From: Skermania piniformis
GTDB lineage: Bacteria > Actinomycetota > Actinomycetes > Mycobacteriales > Mycobacteriaceae
Length of the DNA: 64,000 nucleotides
Reading direction: 5' to 3'
Assembly (NCBI RefSeq): GCF_019285775.1
Contig: NZ_CP079105.1
Location: forward strand, 2,914,001-2,978,000
In this document: positions 25,652 to 33,953 of the stretch, in pieces
How the letters are laid out: every line of letters starts with the position of its first letter
How positions within the stretch are numbered: the first letter of the stretch is position 1
Notes under the pieces: generated by a model
What the model was told of the DNA's origin: nothing
Seen by the model: only the letters and a program-made list of their open reading frames with translations
Database searches by the model: none
Position numbers and translations under genes: made by a program

Positions 25652-25667
25652 CGCACCGACCGATTCG

Positions 25668-26876
25668 CTAGCGGCCGGCCGGTGCCGCGACCGGTACGCC
25701 GAGAAAGTCGAGCGCGTTGTCACGCATCATCTTCCGAACATCACCGGCATCGAAAGCGGCCAGCTCGGCGACGAAATCCAGTGGTTCAGCCAGCCCCTCG
25801 CCATGCGGCCAGTCCGAGCCGAACAGGATGCGCTCGACCCCGATCCGCTCGGCCAAGGCAGGTAGGTCGTCCTCGTAGTACGGCGCCACCCAGACGTGCT
25901 CGCGCAACGTCGCCACCGGATCGTTCGGGAACGATCGCGGAGACTGGTTGGCCAGCTTGGTCATCCGCTTCGACAATCGGTGTACGAAATCCGATCCGTT
26001 CTCGATACTGGCCACCCGCAGCCGCGGGTGCCGATCGAACACGCCGTGAACGATCAACGAGGCCATCGTGTCGTGGATCGCTCGGTCGTCCACCACGATC
26101 TTGTCCAGGGCGTCGCCCGGGCCGAACGGCTCGAACGTGTCCTTGCCGCCCCACATGGCCGCGAGCTGGAGATAGCCACTGTCACCGAGATGGAAGGCCA
26201 CCGGGATACCGGCCTCGGCAATCCGCGCCCACACCGGGTCGTGCACCGGGTCCCCCAGCGAGCGCGGCTTGCCGACACCGGGCACCGGAGCAGGCCGGAC
26301 ATGGACCAGCTTCGCGCCCCGCTCCAGCACGAAGTCCACCTCGGCGGCGGCCGCACCCGGATCGGCCAACGAGATCATCGGCGCCGACAGAATCCGATGA
26401 TCCGGGCGGTCGAAGCCCCAATCCTCGTCCAACCACCGGTTGAACGCGTGCAACGAGGCCATCGTCGCGGGGATGTCGTCGCGCAGCGCCGCTTCCACCC
26501 CACACCCGAAGGTGGGGAACATGAACACCGTCTCGATGCCCTGCTGCTCGACCACCGCCGCCCGAGCAGCCCGATCACGGTACTCGGGACGCAGTTCCAG
26601 CTGTTCCACCTGCATCAGTGATGCCGGATCCACTCCTTCCGGCACCTGCCCCCGAAACATCAGGTCCAGACATCCCGGAACGATGATCGGGTCGAAGGTG
26701 GGATTCGGAATGAACCGGCTCACCCGGTTCCCGATGATCGTCGTCGCGTGCTTGCCGGCCTGCACGATCTGCACGCCCCGGCGCTTGAACTCCCGCGGTA
26801 GATGCCGGGTGAACGCGTCGAGGGTCTCGTAATAGTGGTTGTCCGTGTCGATCGCCTGGTAGGCCAGCTCGGGCAT
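25668..26876 (-). CDS. Amidohydrolase family protein
   Basis: A 402-residue amidohydrolase-2 protein. It begins with AIDTDNHYYE, a D-x-D-x-H variant of the usual H-x-H metal motif, then VAFHLGD, IENGSDF and ILFGSDWPHGEG with likely metal ligands. Similar large amidohydrolases recur in mycobacterial catabolic clusters; none has a firm reaction. ATG 26876 follows AAAGGA. First gene of the 20026-26876 operon; the promoter and a 19-bp inverted repeat lie directly upstream. The closest relative in the window is 48399-49655. Confidence 0.82.
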   Translation of the reverse strand: MPELAYQAIDTDNHYYETLDAFTRHLPREFKRRGVQIVQAGKHATTIIGNRVSRFIPNPTFDPIIVPGCLDLMFRGQVPEGVDPASLMQVEQLELRPEYRDRAARAAVVEQQGIETVFMFPTFGCGVEAALRDDIPATMASLHAFNRWLDEDWGFDRPDHRILSAPMISLADPGAAAAEVDFVLERGAKLVHVRPAPVPGVGKPRSLGDPVHDPVWARIAEAGIPVAFHLGDSGYLQLAAMWGGKDTFEPFGPGDALDKIVVDDRAIHDTMASLIVHGVFDRHPRLRVASIENGSDFVHRLSKRMTKLANQSPRSFPNDPVATLREHVWVAPYYEDDLPALAERIGVERILFGSDWPHGEGLAEPLDFVAELAAFDAGDVRKMMRDNALDFLGVPVAAPAGR

Positions 26877-26922
26877 CGGCGGATCCTTTCGTCCCGGCAC
26901 GGGCCAGCTGCCGTAAACCGAA

Positions 26923-26964
26923 TAGATATATCTACTGTATACCTATCAGTATTGGTCGGCACAA
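26923..26964 (-). promoter_or_regulatory. Promoter with overlapping 19-bp operator (TACTG-N9-CAGTA)
   Basis: On the minus strand, TTGTGC (26964-26959) and TATACA (26941-26936) are separated by 17 bases, a plausible promoter for the amidohydrolase operon. TACTGTATACCTATCAGTA (26933-26951) overlaps the -10 and has five-base arms; a perfect 12-bp palindrome TAGATATATCTA (26923-26934) adjoins it. The 19-mer shares its first eight and last five bases with the site at 33891, suggesting one repressor. Confidence 0.55.
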
Positions 26965-27026
26965 GGCCCGGCGGCGGGGAAACGACCACCGCCGATGCCG
27001 GACGCGACGTCCGCGTCCGGCGTCGT

Positions 27027-27659
27027 TCAGTTGTCCCGCAACGGCCGGCCGTACCGGTCTTTCACGCTTCCGGTCAGCATCATGATCCCGTCGATCAAGG
27101 GCCAGATTCCGCCGATGCCGCAGGTGAGCCAGGTCACCACGAGCTGCGCGATCGCCATGCCGGGCTGGTTCAGGTAGAACCGACCGGCACCGACGAAGCC
27201 GAGCAGGATCCCGAGCAAACCCGCGACCAGCTTCTGTTTGTCCGAGTACGGCACGCCGGTCAGCGGGTCGCGGCCATACGGCGCTTCGGGATCGTTCGGG
27301 TTGTATCCGGGCGGCGCACCGTAGCCGTAGTCCGGCTGCACCGGATAGCCGGGCGGGGCGGGATATCCGGGTTGCGGATATCCCGGCTGCGGCGGATAAC
27401 CGGGCTGCGGCGGGTAGCCCGGTTGCGGCGGATAGCCCTGGTCCGTCGGATAGCCGGGCGGCGGGCCGTAGGGCGGCGGCGGCTCGACGTCGTGACCGTA
27501 CGGCTGGGCCGGACTGTACGGCTGCGTCGGCTGGTAAGGCTGCGTCGGCTGGTAAGGCTGGGCCGGGTCGTACGGCTGGGTCGGTTCGGAATCGGCACCG
27601 GCCTTGCGGAGATTCGGAGTGGCGTCGTTGCCCGGCTCGTACTGCTGGGGATCCGTCAT
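27027..27659 (-). CDS. TM2-domain membrane protein with Pro/Tyr-rich N-terminus
   Basis: A 210-residue protein. Residues 1-140 are low-complexity, dominated by QPYxPT and GYPPQP repeats. Residues about 141-197 form a TM2 domain: two helices joined by a short turn (GFVGAGRFYLN, then GIGGIWPLIDGIMML). TM2 proteins with such tails are frequent in actinobacteria, with no settled function. It is a single-gene unit unrelated to the surrounding catabolic genes. Confidence 0.85.
   Translation of the reverse strand: MTDPQQYEPGNDATPNLRKAGADSEPTQPYDPAQPYQPTQPYQPTQPYSPAQPYGHDVEPPPPYGPPPGYPTDQGYPPQPGYPPQPGYPPQPGYPQPGYPAPPGYPVQPDYGYGAPPGYNPNDPEAPYGRDPLTGVPYSDKQKLVAGLLGILLGFVGAGRFYLNQPGMAIAQLVVTWLTCGIGGIWPLIDGIMMLTGSVKDRYGRPLRDN
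27366..27437 (-). repeat. Tandem GYPPQP-coding repeat
   Basis: About four in-frame units of 15-18 bases encode GYPPQP, GYPPQP, GYPPQP and GYPQP in the TM2 protein. A second coding repeat (QPYxPT) lies near 27495-27585. These are low-complexity protein repeats prone to slippage, not a mobile or CRISPR structure. Confidence 0.7.
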
Positions 27660-27740
27660 CGGTGAACTCCTCGCGTCGGCTTTGCGAACCTCGGATCGAG
27701 GGTAATTCCGCGCCCCGACACCGCGATGACCGACCAGGCT

Positions 27741-27758
27741 CGGCGGGGTATGCCGCCG
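27741..27758 (-). terminator. Hairpin after the carboxyltransferase gene
   Basis: CGGCGG and CCGCCG form a six-base stem with a six-base loop, 10 bases past the carboxyltransferase stop on the minus strand. No T-run follows, so termination is plausible but unproven. Confidence 0.4.
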
Positions 27759-27768
27759 GGTGATCCGG

Positions 27769-29262
27769 CTACGGCAGAATCGCCGTACGCAGGACCGGCT
27801 CAGGCGCCGCCTGGCGCGTGAAGATGCCGCGGCGCAACGCGATCAACAGCGCATCTCGGGTCTCGTCGGGCTGGATCAGCTCGTCGAAACCCATGTGCTC
27901 GGCCGAGTGATAGGACGCCAACAGCTCGAACTCGCGAAGTTTCGCCGCGACATCCTCCGTGGCACCGGACGCCAGTCCCAACGCCGCCGCGCTCATCGCA
28001 CCCATGGTGGCGCCCGGCCAGGCGTAGGCCGCAGCCTGGTTGTCGAAGCCGATGAGCGACATCACCATCGAGCCGAACCCATAGGCCTTACGCAGCGTGA
28101 CGTGCAGTTTGAGGGTGGTAGCCGTGGTCTGCGCGACGAACATCCGGGCGCCGGCCCGCAGCACCCCGGCCCGCTCCGACTCTCGTCCGGGCAACATGCC
28201 GGGGTTGTCGGCGAGGAACACCAGCGGCAGGTGGAACGAATCGGCCACCGAGATGAAGTGCGCGGCCTTCGCGGCCGCCGCAGCGTCGATCGAGCCGGCC
28301 CACACATCGGGCTGATTGGCAACGACAGCGACCGGATGGCCACCCAGATGGGCGAGCGCGCAGACGATCGCATCGCCGTAGCCCGGCTGCACCTCGAACC
28401 AGTCCGGCGTGTCCAGAACCACGTCGAGCACCTGCCGCATGTCGTAGCTCGCCCGGTTGTCCCGCGAGACGATGTCCAACAGCTCCGGCGTCGCCCTGGG
28501 TTCGGTCGTCTCGTCGGACAGCAACGCCGGCGGGTACGACCAGGCGCTGGACGGAAAGTAGCCGAGATAACGCCGGATATCGTCGAGTGCGTCCTCGTCG
28601 GTGTCGGCCAGGTTGTGGATCAGCCCACTCGGGATGGCGACGTCCGGACCGCCCAGGTCCTCCTTGCTGATCCGCTCGCCGGTCGACTCGTGCACCACCG
28701 GCGGGCCCGCGGTGAAGATCGCGCCCTGCCGGCTCATGATCGAGAAGTCCGAGACCGGCGCGACCAACGCCCCGTGTCCGGCCGAGGCGCCGAGCACTCC
28801 GGTCACCACCGGAACCCGACCCGAACACCGGGCCTGGGCGAGCAGATCGGTCGGGGTCCGGCCGTAATGTGCACCGGTCGGCCGGAATCCGGCACCTTCC
28901 AACAGCATCACCAACGGTATCTTGTGGCGCACCGCCAACTCGGCCAGCCGATACCGCTTGGCATTGCCCCCGGGCGCGATCGACCCGGCCAACGTGGTGA
29001 AGTCCTCGGCACCCACCATCACCGGAACCCCGTCGATCAACCCGGAACCCGCGACGACCGCGTCGGCCGCCACCTCGCCGCCGACCAGGGTGCCGAACTC
29101 CTGGAACGAACCGGGATCGAGCAGGTACTCGATTCGAGCACGGGCATCCAGCTTTCCTTTGCTCCGATGCCGGGCGACTCGCTCCGGGCCGCCCATCGCG
29201 GCCGACCGGTCCCGTCGGAACTCGAGATCCGCCAGCGTCTCCTTCCAGCTGTCCGCGTTCAC
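27769..29262 (-). CDS. Acyl-CoA carboxylase carboxyltransferase (beta) subunit
   Basis: A 497-residue carboxyltransferase of the AccD/PccB/MccB family, which moves CO2 from biotin to an acyl-CoA. The N- and C-terminal crotonase-like halves are present (EGAGFRPTGAHYG; LVFLADNPGMLPG; AAAYAWPGATMGAM). No biotin carboxylase/carrier subunit is encoded nearby, so it must use one from elsewhere or have another role. GTG 29262 is preferred; it overlaps a short upstream frame by four bases. The TTG-initiated extension to 29358 would consist of promoter-like sequence. Divergent from the P450 at 29424. Confidence 0.82.
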   Translation of the reverse strand: MNADSWKETLADLEFRRDRSAAMGGPERVARHRSKGKLDARARIEYLLDPGSFQEFGTLVGGEVAADAVVAGSGLIDGVPVMVGAEDFTTLAGSIAPGGNAKRYRLAELAVRHKIPLVMLLEGAGFRPTGAHYGRTPTDLLAQARCSGRVPVVTGVLGASAGHGALVAPVSDFSIMSRQGAIFTAGPPVVHESTGERISKEDLGGPDVAIPSGLIHNLADTDEDALDDIRRYLGYFPSSAWSYPPALLSDETTEPRATPELLDIVSRDNRASYDMRQVLDVVLDTPDWFEVQPGYGDAIVCALAHLGGHPVAVVANQPDVWAGSIDAAAAAKAAHFISVADSFHLPLVFLADNPGMLPGRESERAGVLRAGARMFVAQTTATTLKLHVTLRKAYGFGSMVMSLIGFDNQAAAYAWPGATMGAMSAAALGLASGATEDVAAKLREFELLASYHSAEHMGFDELIQPDETRDALLIALRRGIFTRQAAPEPVLRTAILP

Positions 29263-29294
29263 GGCGCGTCCATGTTGCTGGCACTGCTGTCCAT
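29259..29294 (-). CDS. Possible 11-codon leader peptide coupled to the carboxyltransferase
   Basis: ATG 29294, preceded by GGAG at about ten bases, opens a frame for MDSSASNMDAP that ends in a TGA overlapping the carboxyltransferase GTG (GTGA). Such coupling is common between real genes, and the GTG itself lacks a good ribosome site. It might deliver ribosomes to that start. Very short, so chance is possible. Confidence 0.3.
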   Translation of the reverse strand: MDSSASNMDAP

Positions 29295-29361
29295 GGCACC
29301 TGCTCCGGTCCGGCCTCGAGGCCTCGTTGTCTCGACTGTCGAGGTCACTTATAGTCAACCT

Positions 29362-29380
29362 TACTGTCAGCTATTCCGTA
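29362..29380. promoter_or_regulatory. Degenerate 19-bp operator in divergent gap
   Basis: TACTGTCAGCTATTCCGTA sits between the carboxyltransferase and P450 genes. It fits TACTG-N9-CAGTA with one arm mismatch, and extends by one pair (TTAC ... GTAA). The same spacing occurs at 26933 and 33891. TTGACT and TATAAG boxes lie just to its left on the minus strand. Confidence 0.4.
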
Positions 29381-29423
29381 AGAGTATCGAGAGCGGGCTC
29401 ATCCGCCGCCGAAGAGGTGAACT

Positions 29424-30635
29424 GTGGACACCCCCGTACGGGACGACCCGACCACCACCGAGCCGACCTTGGACCCCCGCGACCCGTATCCGTACTTCGC
29501 GGCGCGGCGGCGGCTGGGCGGTGTCGTCCCGGGCACGGTGATGGACTATTCCCGCACACCCGAGCAGTTCCGGCCGCGGCAGTCCTGGTCGGCGTTGTCC
29601 TACGCGGCGGTGAACAGTGCGTTGCGCGACGACCGCACCTACAGCTCCCGGCTGTACGACTCGACCATCGGAGTATTCATCGGCCCGACGATTCTGGCGA
29701 TGCACGGCGACGTGCACAAAGCCCACCGGAATCTGGTCGCCGCGGCGTTCCGGCCACAGTCGCTGCACGCCTGGGAACCCGAGATCGTCCGGCCGATCTG
29801 CGACCAACTGATCGACGAGTTCGCCGATCGCGACCGCGCGGATCTGGTGCGCGAGTTCACCTTCGAGTTCCCGACCCGGGTGATCGCCCGGCTGCTCGGC
29901 CTGCCCGAGGACGATCTGCCGTTCTTCCGCAAACACGCGGTCGAGATCATCAACTACACCGCCGACGTCCAGCGCGCATTCACGGCGTCGACCGCCCTGC
30001 AGGAGTATTTCCAAGCTCAGATCGACCGGCGACGGGCAACGCCGACGTCGGACATCATCGGCGACCTGGTAGCCGCCGAGATCGACGGGGAGAAGCTGAC
30101 CGACGAAGCGATCTACTCCTTCCTGCGGCTGCTGCTGCCGGCGGGTTTGGAGACCACCTACCGATCCTCGGGGAACCTGCTGTACCTGTTGCTCACCCAC
30201 CCGGACCAGTTCGCCGCGGTCCGGCGCAACCGAGAGCTGATCAGCGCGGCGATCGAGGAGGGCCTACGGTACGAGACGCCGCTCACCCTGGTGCAGCGCA
30301 CGGTGACCGCCGACACCGAACTCGACGGTGTCCGACTGCCCCGCGGCGCCGTTCTCGATATCTGCCTCGGCGCAGCGAATCGAGACGAGCAGCGATGGGA
30401 ACGCCCCGGCGAGTTCGACATCTTCCGCAAGCGCATCCCCCATCTGAGCTTCACCGCCGGCGTACACACGTGCCTCGGCCTGCATCTGGCCCGGATGGAG
30501 ACCCGGGTCGCGCTGGAGCGGCTGTTGGATCGAGTGCACGGCATCACGCTCACCACCGACGGCGATCCGCACATCGCCGGTCAGCCGTTTCGCTCCCCCA
30601 ACCGCCTTCCGATCACCTTCGAGTCGGTCGGATGA
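29424..30635 (+). CDS. Cytochrome P450 monooxygenase
   Basis: A 403-residue P450. The I-helix motif is LPAGLETTY, the ExxR is in EEGLRYETP, and the heme loop is FTAGVHTCLGLHLAR with its proximal cysteine. The loop has Thr-Ala in place of the usual Gly-x, and the I-helix carries Glu-Thr-Thr instead of Asp/Glu-Thr; both are within known variation. GTG 29424 has GAAGAGG upstream. It is the first gene of an operon with a crotonase (4-base overlap) and a TetR regulator. Unrelated in detail to the P450 at 14814. No redox partner is encoded here. Confidence 0.88.
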   Translation: MDTPVRDDPTTTEPTLDPRDPYPYFAARRRLGGVVPGTVMDYSRTPEQFRPRQSWSALSYAAVNSALRDDRTYSSRLYDSTIGVFIGPTILAMHGDVHKAHRNLVAAAFRPQSLHAWEPEIVRPICDQLIDEFADRDRADLVREFTFEFPTRVIARLLGLPEDDLPFFRKHAVEIINYTADVQRAFTASTALQEYFQAQIDRRRATPTSDIIGDLVAAEIDGEKLTDEAIYSFLRLLLPAGLETTYRSSGNLLYLLLTHPDQFAAVRRNRELISAAIEEGLRYETPLTLVQRTVTADTELDGVRLPRGAVLDICLGAANRDEQRWERPGEFDIFRKRIPHLSFTAGVHTCLGLHLARMETRVALERLLDRVHGITLTTDGDPHIAGQPFRSPNRLPITFESVG

Positions 30636-31477
30636 GTGACCCCGAAACCGGCGCCGAACGGGTCCTGCTCGTCGAGTACGCACACGGCGTGTGCACGCTC
30701 ACGCTCAACCGCCCGCAACGAAGGAACGCACTGGATCGCGCCCTCTGGGCCGCGCTCGGTCGGGAACTGGACCGGATCGCCACCGGCGCCGCCCGGGCGG
30801 TGGTGCTCACCGGCGCCGGCGGCGCCTTCTCCGCCGGCGCGGACCTGTCCGGCGCGGCCGAGGTCACCGAGTTCACCGATCCGGCCGCGGAGATGACGTC
30901 GATCAACGCGGTCGTCCGGCTGCTCTTCGAGCTGCCGGTGCCGACGGTCGCCAAGGTACGTGGACCGGCCTACGGCGCGGGCTGGAATCTGGCGCTCGGT
31001 TGCGATTTCGTCGTCGCGACACCCGATGCTCGCTTCTGTCAGGTTTTCACCCGACGCGCGCTGTCTCCGGATTGCGGCGGCTCCTGGATCCTGCCGCGGC
31101 TGATCGGCCTGCATCAGGCCAAACGCCTCACCATGCTGGCCGACGCGATCGACGCCGCCGAAGCGCACGCGCTCGGACTGCTCACCTGGGTTCGCTCCGA
31201 GTCCGAAATCGACGGCTTCGTCGCCGATCTCGCGCACCGTCTGGCCGCCGGGTCACCGACCGCACTGGCGCAGACCAAGGCATTGCTGATCGCCGGCGCC
31301 GAGCGCACTCTCGACGAGGCACTCGCCGCCGAAAGTCGAGCGCAGGCAAGCAACCTGGCCGGTCCCGATGTTCTGGAAGCATTCGCTGCGTTTCTGGCGA
31401 AGCGGGAACCGAGCTTCACCGGTGCACCGCTACCCGGACCGGCGCCGGATCCGGCGGGATCTTCCGGGCACCGATAA
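30632..31477 (+). CDS. Enoyl-CoA hydratase/isomerase family protein
   Basis: A 281-residue crotonase. The oxyanion-hole segments are AFSAGADLSG and PAYGAGWNLALGC. In the catalytic region the first acidic residue seems absent (FCQVFTRRAL) while an Asp is kept in LSPDCGGSW, a pattern more like isomerases or lyases than classical hydratases. ATG 30632 overlaps the P450 stop (ATGA). Closest local relative is 33954-34763, which shares the SPDxGxxWLLPRLIG pattern. It probably acts on an unusual enoyl-CoA. Confidence 0.82.
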   Translation: MSDPETGAERVLLVEYAHGVCTLTLNRPQRRNALDRALWAALGRELDRIATGAARAVVLTGAGGAFSAGADLSGAAEVTEFTDPAAEMTSINAVVRLLFELPVPTVAKVRGPAYGAGWNLALGCDFVVATPDARFCQVFTRRALSPDCGGSWILPRLIGLHQAKRLTMLADAIDAAEAHALGLLTWVRSESEIDGFVADLAHRLAAGSPTALAQTKALLIAGAERTLDEALAAESRAQASNLAGPDVLEAFAAFLAKREPSFTGAPLPGPAPDPAGSSGHR

Positions 31478-31521
31478 GGTATTGGGCACATACCGACGCA
31501 GAGGAAGTGAGCCGGACAACG

Positions 31522-32226
31522 ATGCCGAAACGCGCAGCGCCCGCTAAGCGACAACGTCGCGAGCGCGGATCGCTCAACCCCGAAGACATCATCCAGGGTG
31601 CGTTCGAGCTCGCCGAAGTGGTTTCCATCGACGGCTTGAGCATGCCGATGCTGGGTCGCCACCTCGATGTCGGTGTCACCAGTATCTACTGGTACTTCCG
31701 CAAGAAGGACGATCTGCTCAACGCGATGACCGACCGCGCCTTGAGCCGATACGCCTTCGCTGCACCCTTCGTCGAGGCCGATCATTGGCGGGAGACGCTC
31801 CGCAACCACGCGCGCACCATGCGGGAGACCTTCCTCGGCAATCCCATCCTGGCCGACCTGATCCTGATCCGCTCGGCATTGAGCCGGGACGCCGCGCGGC
31901 AGGGTGCCCAGGGCATCGAACGCGCGATTGCCACCCTGGTCAAGGCCGGTTTCACGGTCGACGCCGCGTTCGACCTCTACTCCGCGATCAACCTGCATGT
32001 ACGCGGCTCGGTGGTCTTGCAGCGGCTCTACGACAAGAACAAGGAGATCGAGGCAGGGGCATCGGCCTACTACGACGACATCACCATCGAACCGGAGACC
32101 ACTCCGTTGCTCGCCGAAGCCATGGCAAAGGGCCGCCGCAGCGGCGCACCGGACGATCACAACTTCGAGTACGGCTTGGATTGCATTCTCGATCATGCCG
32201 GCCGCTTGCTGGACCCCGGTAACTGA
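31522..32226 (+). CDS. TetR family transcriptional regulator
   Basis: A 234-residue regulator with a basic N-terminus and a TetR helix-turn-helix ending in VGVTSIYWYFRKKDDLLNAM. The C-terminal domain resembles the TetR_C group of mycobacterial Rv-type regulators. ATG 31522 has GAGGAA at a good distance; a GTG at 31507 is too close to it. Third gene of the P450-crotonase operon, so it is a candidate for the repressor that binds the 19-bp inverted repeats at 26933, 29362 and 33891. Confidence 0.85.
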   Translation: MPKRAAPAKRQRRERGSLNPEDIIQGAFELAEVVSIDGLSMPMLGRHLDVGVTSIYWYFRKKDDLLNAMTDRALSRYAFAAPFVEADHWRETLRNHARTMRETFLGNPILADLILIRSALSRDAARQGAQGIERAIATLVKAGFTVDAAFDLYSAINLHVRGSVVLQRLYDKNKEIEAGASAYYDDITIEPETTPLLAEAMAKGRRSGAPDDHNFEYGLDCILDHAGRLLDPGN

Positions 32227-32253
32227 CCGCCACTCTTCTTCCTGCGCCGTCGA

Positions 32254-33129
32254 TCACGGCTCCGGAACGTGAAAGTGTTCGTCGCGCAAGCGAAATGCCT
32301 CCTTGGTCCCGTGCTGTGCCCGGGCCTTCACGAAATTGAACTCGTCGGCGCCGAACTGCAGATTCGTGCCGAACGCGTGGAACAGGTAGCTCGCCACCTC
32401 TTCCCCCTGATACGCCTGGCTCTGCTCGACCAGACGGAACGCTTCCTTGGCGATCACCACACCGTCGGCCGGCATCCGCGCCGCCTTCTCCGCCCAGTAA
32501 CGCGCCCGTGCGGTGACCTGATCCGGCGCGCAGGTCTCGGTGAACACCCCGAGGTGCGATAGCGACCCGGCCTCGACGATGTCCCCGGTGAGTAGCAGCC
32601 GCCGCGCCAACACCGGGCCGAGGCGATGGAAGAACATGTGCAAGCTCCCCAGCGCCGGCCCGAGGAATCGGGTGGCGGGCATACCGATCCGCGTGTCTGC
32701 GGCCACGACGGCCAGATCGGCCATCAACGCCAGCTCGAATCCGCCGCCGAGCGCAAACCCACCGACCTCGGCCACGGTCACCTTCGGGTAACCGAGAAAC
32801 TCGTGATAGAAATCGAACGTCTTGCGGTCGACCGTGAGGCGTCGCCGTTGGCTCGGCCGACGCCCTTGCGCAGCATCTTCTTTCCCGTACCAGCCGTACG
32901 CGTTGTTCATGTCGGCACCGGTGCTGAACACGCCGCCCGCCCCGCGTAGCAGAACCACCGTGACCTCGTCGTCGTCGGCAGCCGCGGCCAGAAACCCGGC
33001 CATCCCGTCCCGCATCGCGGCATCGTAGGAGTTGCGCCGCTCCGGATGGTTCAGCGTCAGGGTGGCGATCCGGCCGTCGGGGCCGACCTCGTACTGCACT
33101 CGGCCGTCGGCGGCAGTCGAAACACTCAT
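32254..33129 (-). CDS. Enoyl-CoA hydratase/isomerase family protein
   Basis: A 291-residue crotonase. The first oxyanion segment is VFSTGADMNNAYG and the second FALGGGFELALMADLAV. The usual catalytic acids are not seen in RIGMPATRFLGPALGSLHMFF, so hydratase activity is doubtful. ATG 33129 has GAGG about ten bases upstream; the in-frame extension to 33573 lies over the thioesterase gene. Operon with the thioesterase-like gene at 33180. It converges on the TetR gene at 31522 with a 27-base gap. Confidence 0.82.
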   Translation of the reverse strand: MSVSTAADGRVQYEVGPDGRIATLTLNHPERRNSYDAAMRDGMAGFLAAAADDDEVTVVLLRGAGGVFSTGADMNNAYGWYGKEDAAQGRRPSQRRRLTVDRKTFDFYHEFLGYPKVTVAEVGGFALGGGFELALMADLAVVAADTRIGMPATRFLGPALGSLHMFFHRLGPVLARRLLLTGDIVEAGSLSHLGVFTETCAPDQVTARARYWAEKAARMPADGVVIAKEAFRLVEQSQAYQGEEVASYLFHAFGTNLQFGADEFNFVKARAQHGTKEAFRLRDEHFHVPEP

Positions 33130-33179
33130 CGCGGCAACCTCATTCTCTGCTCTGGGACGACTGCGCTCAGGTAGGACAA

Positions 33180-33833
33180 CTACGCTCGATCGCGGACCCG
33201 GCGTCGGCCGTACCGCGCGCCGCGTAGTCGATCCGGCGACGCCGCAACCGTCTCGATCCGTGCCTCGCACAGCAGCTCGGTATCGTGCCGAAGCACGGCA
33301 ACCGATTCGATCCCCGATCCCGTGTCGGTGCGCTCGATCGTGAAGCTCAGCTCGGCCAGGATCGGCGTCGGCCGGCGGTAGGTGACGGTCAGCGACCGTG
33401 TTTTCCCGGTGCGGCCGACCGCGCAATTGTGCTGCTGCACCACACAATCGAAAAAGACACCGAGGAATCCACCGTGCACCAGACCGGGCGGCCCCTCGTA
33501 GGCGATCGGGAAGACCACCCTCCCCGCAGCTACCGCCGGATCGGTGGTTTCGAACCCGTACTCGGGGAAACACGGGTTATAGCTACCGATGTCGAACGCG
33601 TGGTCGAGATAGACCCGGCGGTCGCCGTCGTCGAGTTCCGCACCGACCCGCGGGGCGAAGTTCCGCGCCGCGGTAGCCGTGAGCTCGCGCTCCCAGTTGC
33701 CGAGCCGGTCGAGCATCTCGGCCACCACTCGCTGCGGATGTTCCTGCGCCAGCAACAGGCCGGTGAGTCGGCGCAGCAACCCGGCCGCAGCGACCGTCTG
33801 GTCGAGCGGACGCTCACCGAACCGGATCTCCAT
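33180..33833 (-). CDS. PaaI-like hotdog-fold thioesterase
   Basis: A 217-residue protein with an N-terminal alpha-helical extension and a C-terminal hotdog domain (about residues 100-205). The PaaI-type active-site segment is GLVHGGFLGVFFDCVV, followed by TVTYRRPTPI. These enzymes hydrolyse acyl-CoA thioesters to release trapped CoA. First gene of a two-gene operon with the crotonase at 32254; the divergent operon starting at 33954 shares its 120-base control gap, which contains a clear inverted repeat. Confidence 0.8.
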   Translation of the reverse strand: MEIRFGERPLDQTVAAAGLLRRLTGLLLAQEHPQRVVAEMLDRLGNWERELTATAARNFAPRVGAELDDGDRRVYLDHAFDIGSYNPCFPEYGFETTDPAVAAGRVVFPIAYEGPPGLVHGGFLGVFFDCVVQQHNCAVGRTGKTRSLTVTYRRPTPILAELSFTIERTDTGSGIESVAVLRHDTELLCEARIETVAASPDRLRGARYGRRRVRDRA

Positions 33834-33890
33834 CGGACCTCATTCCGTGTCGCACCCCGATCACCTTGGCAGAAGCACAACGGTACTGTC

Positions 33891-33909
33891 TACTGTATCT
33901 ATCACAGTA
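33891..33909. promoter_or_regulatory. 19-bp operator between thioesterase and crotonase operons
   Basis: TACTGTATCTATCACAGTA has six-base perfect arms (TACTGT/ACAGTA) and is flanked by a further C/G pair (33890/33910). It is the best copy of the TACTG-N9-CAGTA motif. A partial direct repeat (TACTGTC) precedes it at 33884. It sits in the middle of a divergent control region, so one bound protein could regulate both operons. Confidence 0.6.
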
Positions 33910-33953
33910 GTGATCGGTGACACCACGATCCGCCCGGCACAGTTGGAGGGCCG

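Noticed and set aside
29263-29358. TTG start at 29358 for the carboxyltransferase
   Set aside because: The bases around it (TTGACT and TATAAG) look like promoter elements, and the added residues do not resemble the family N-terminus.
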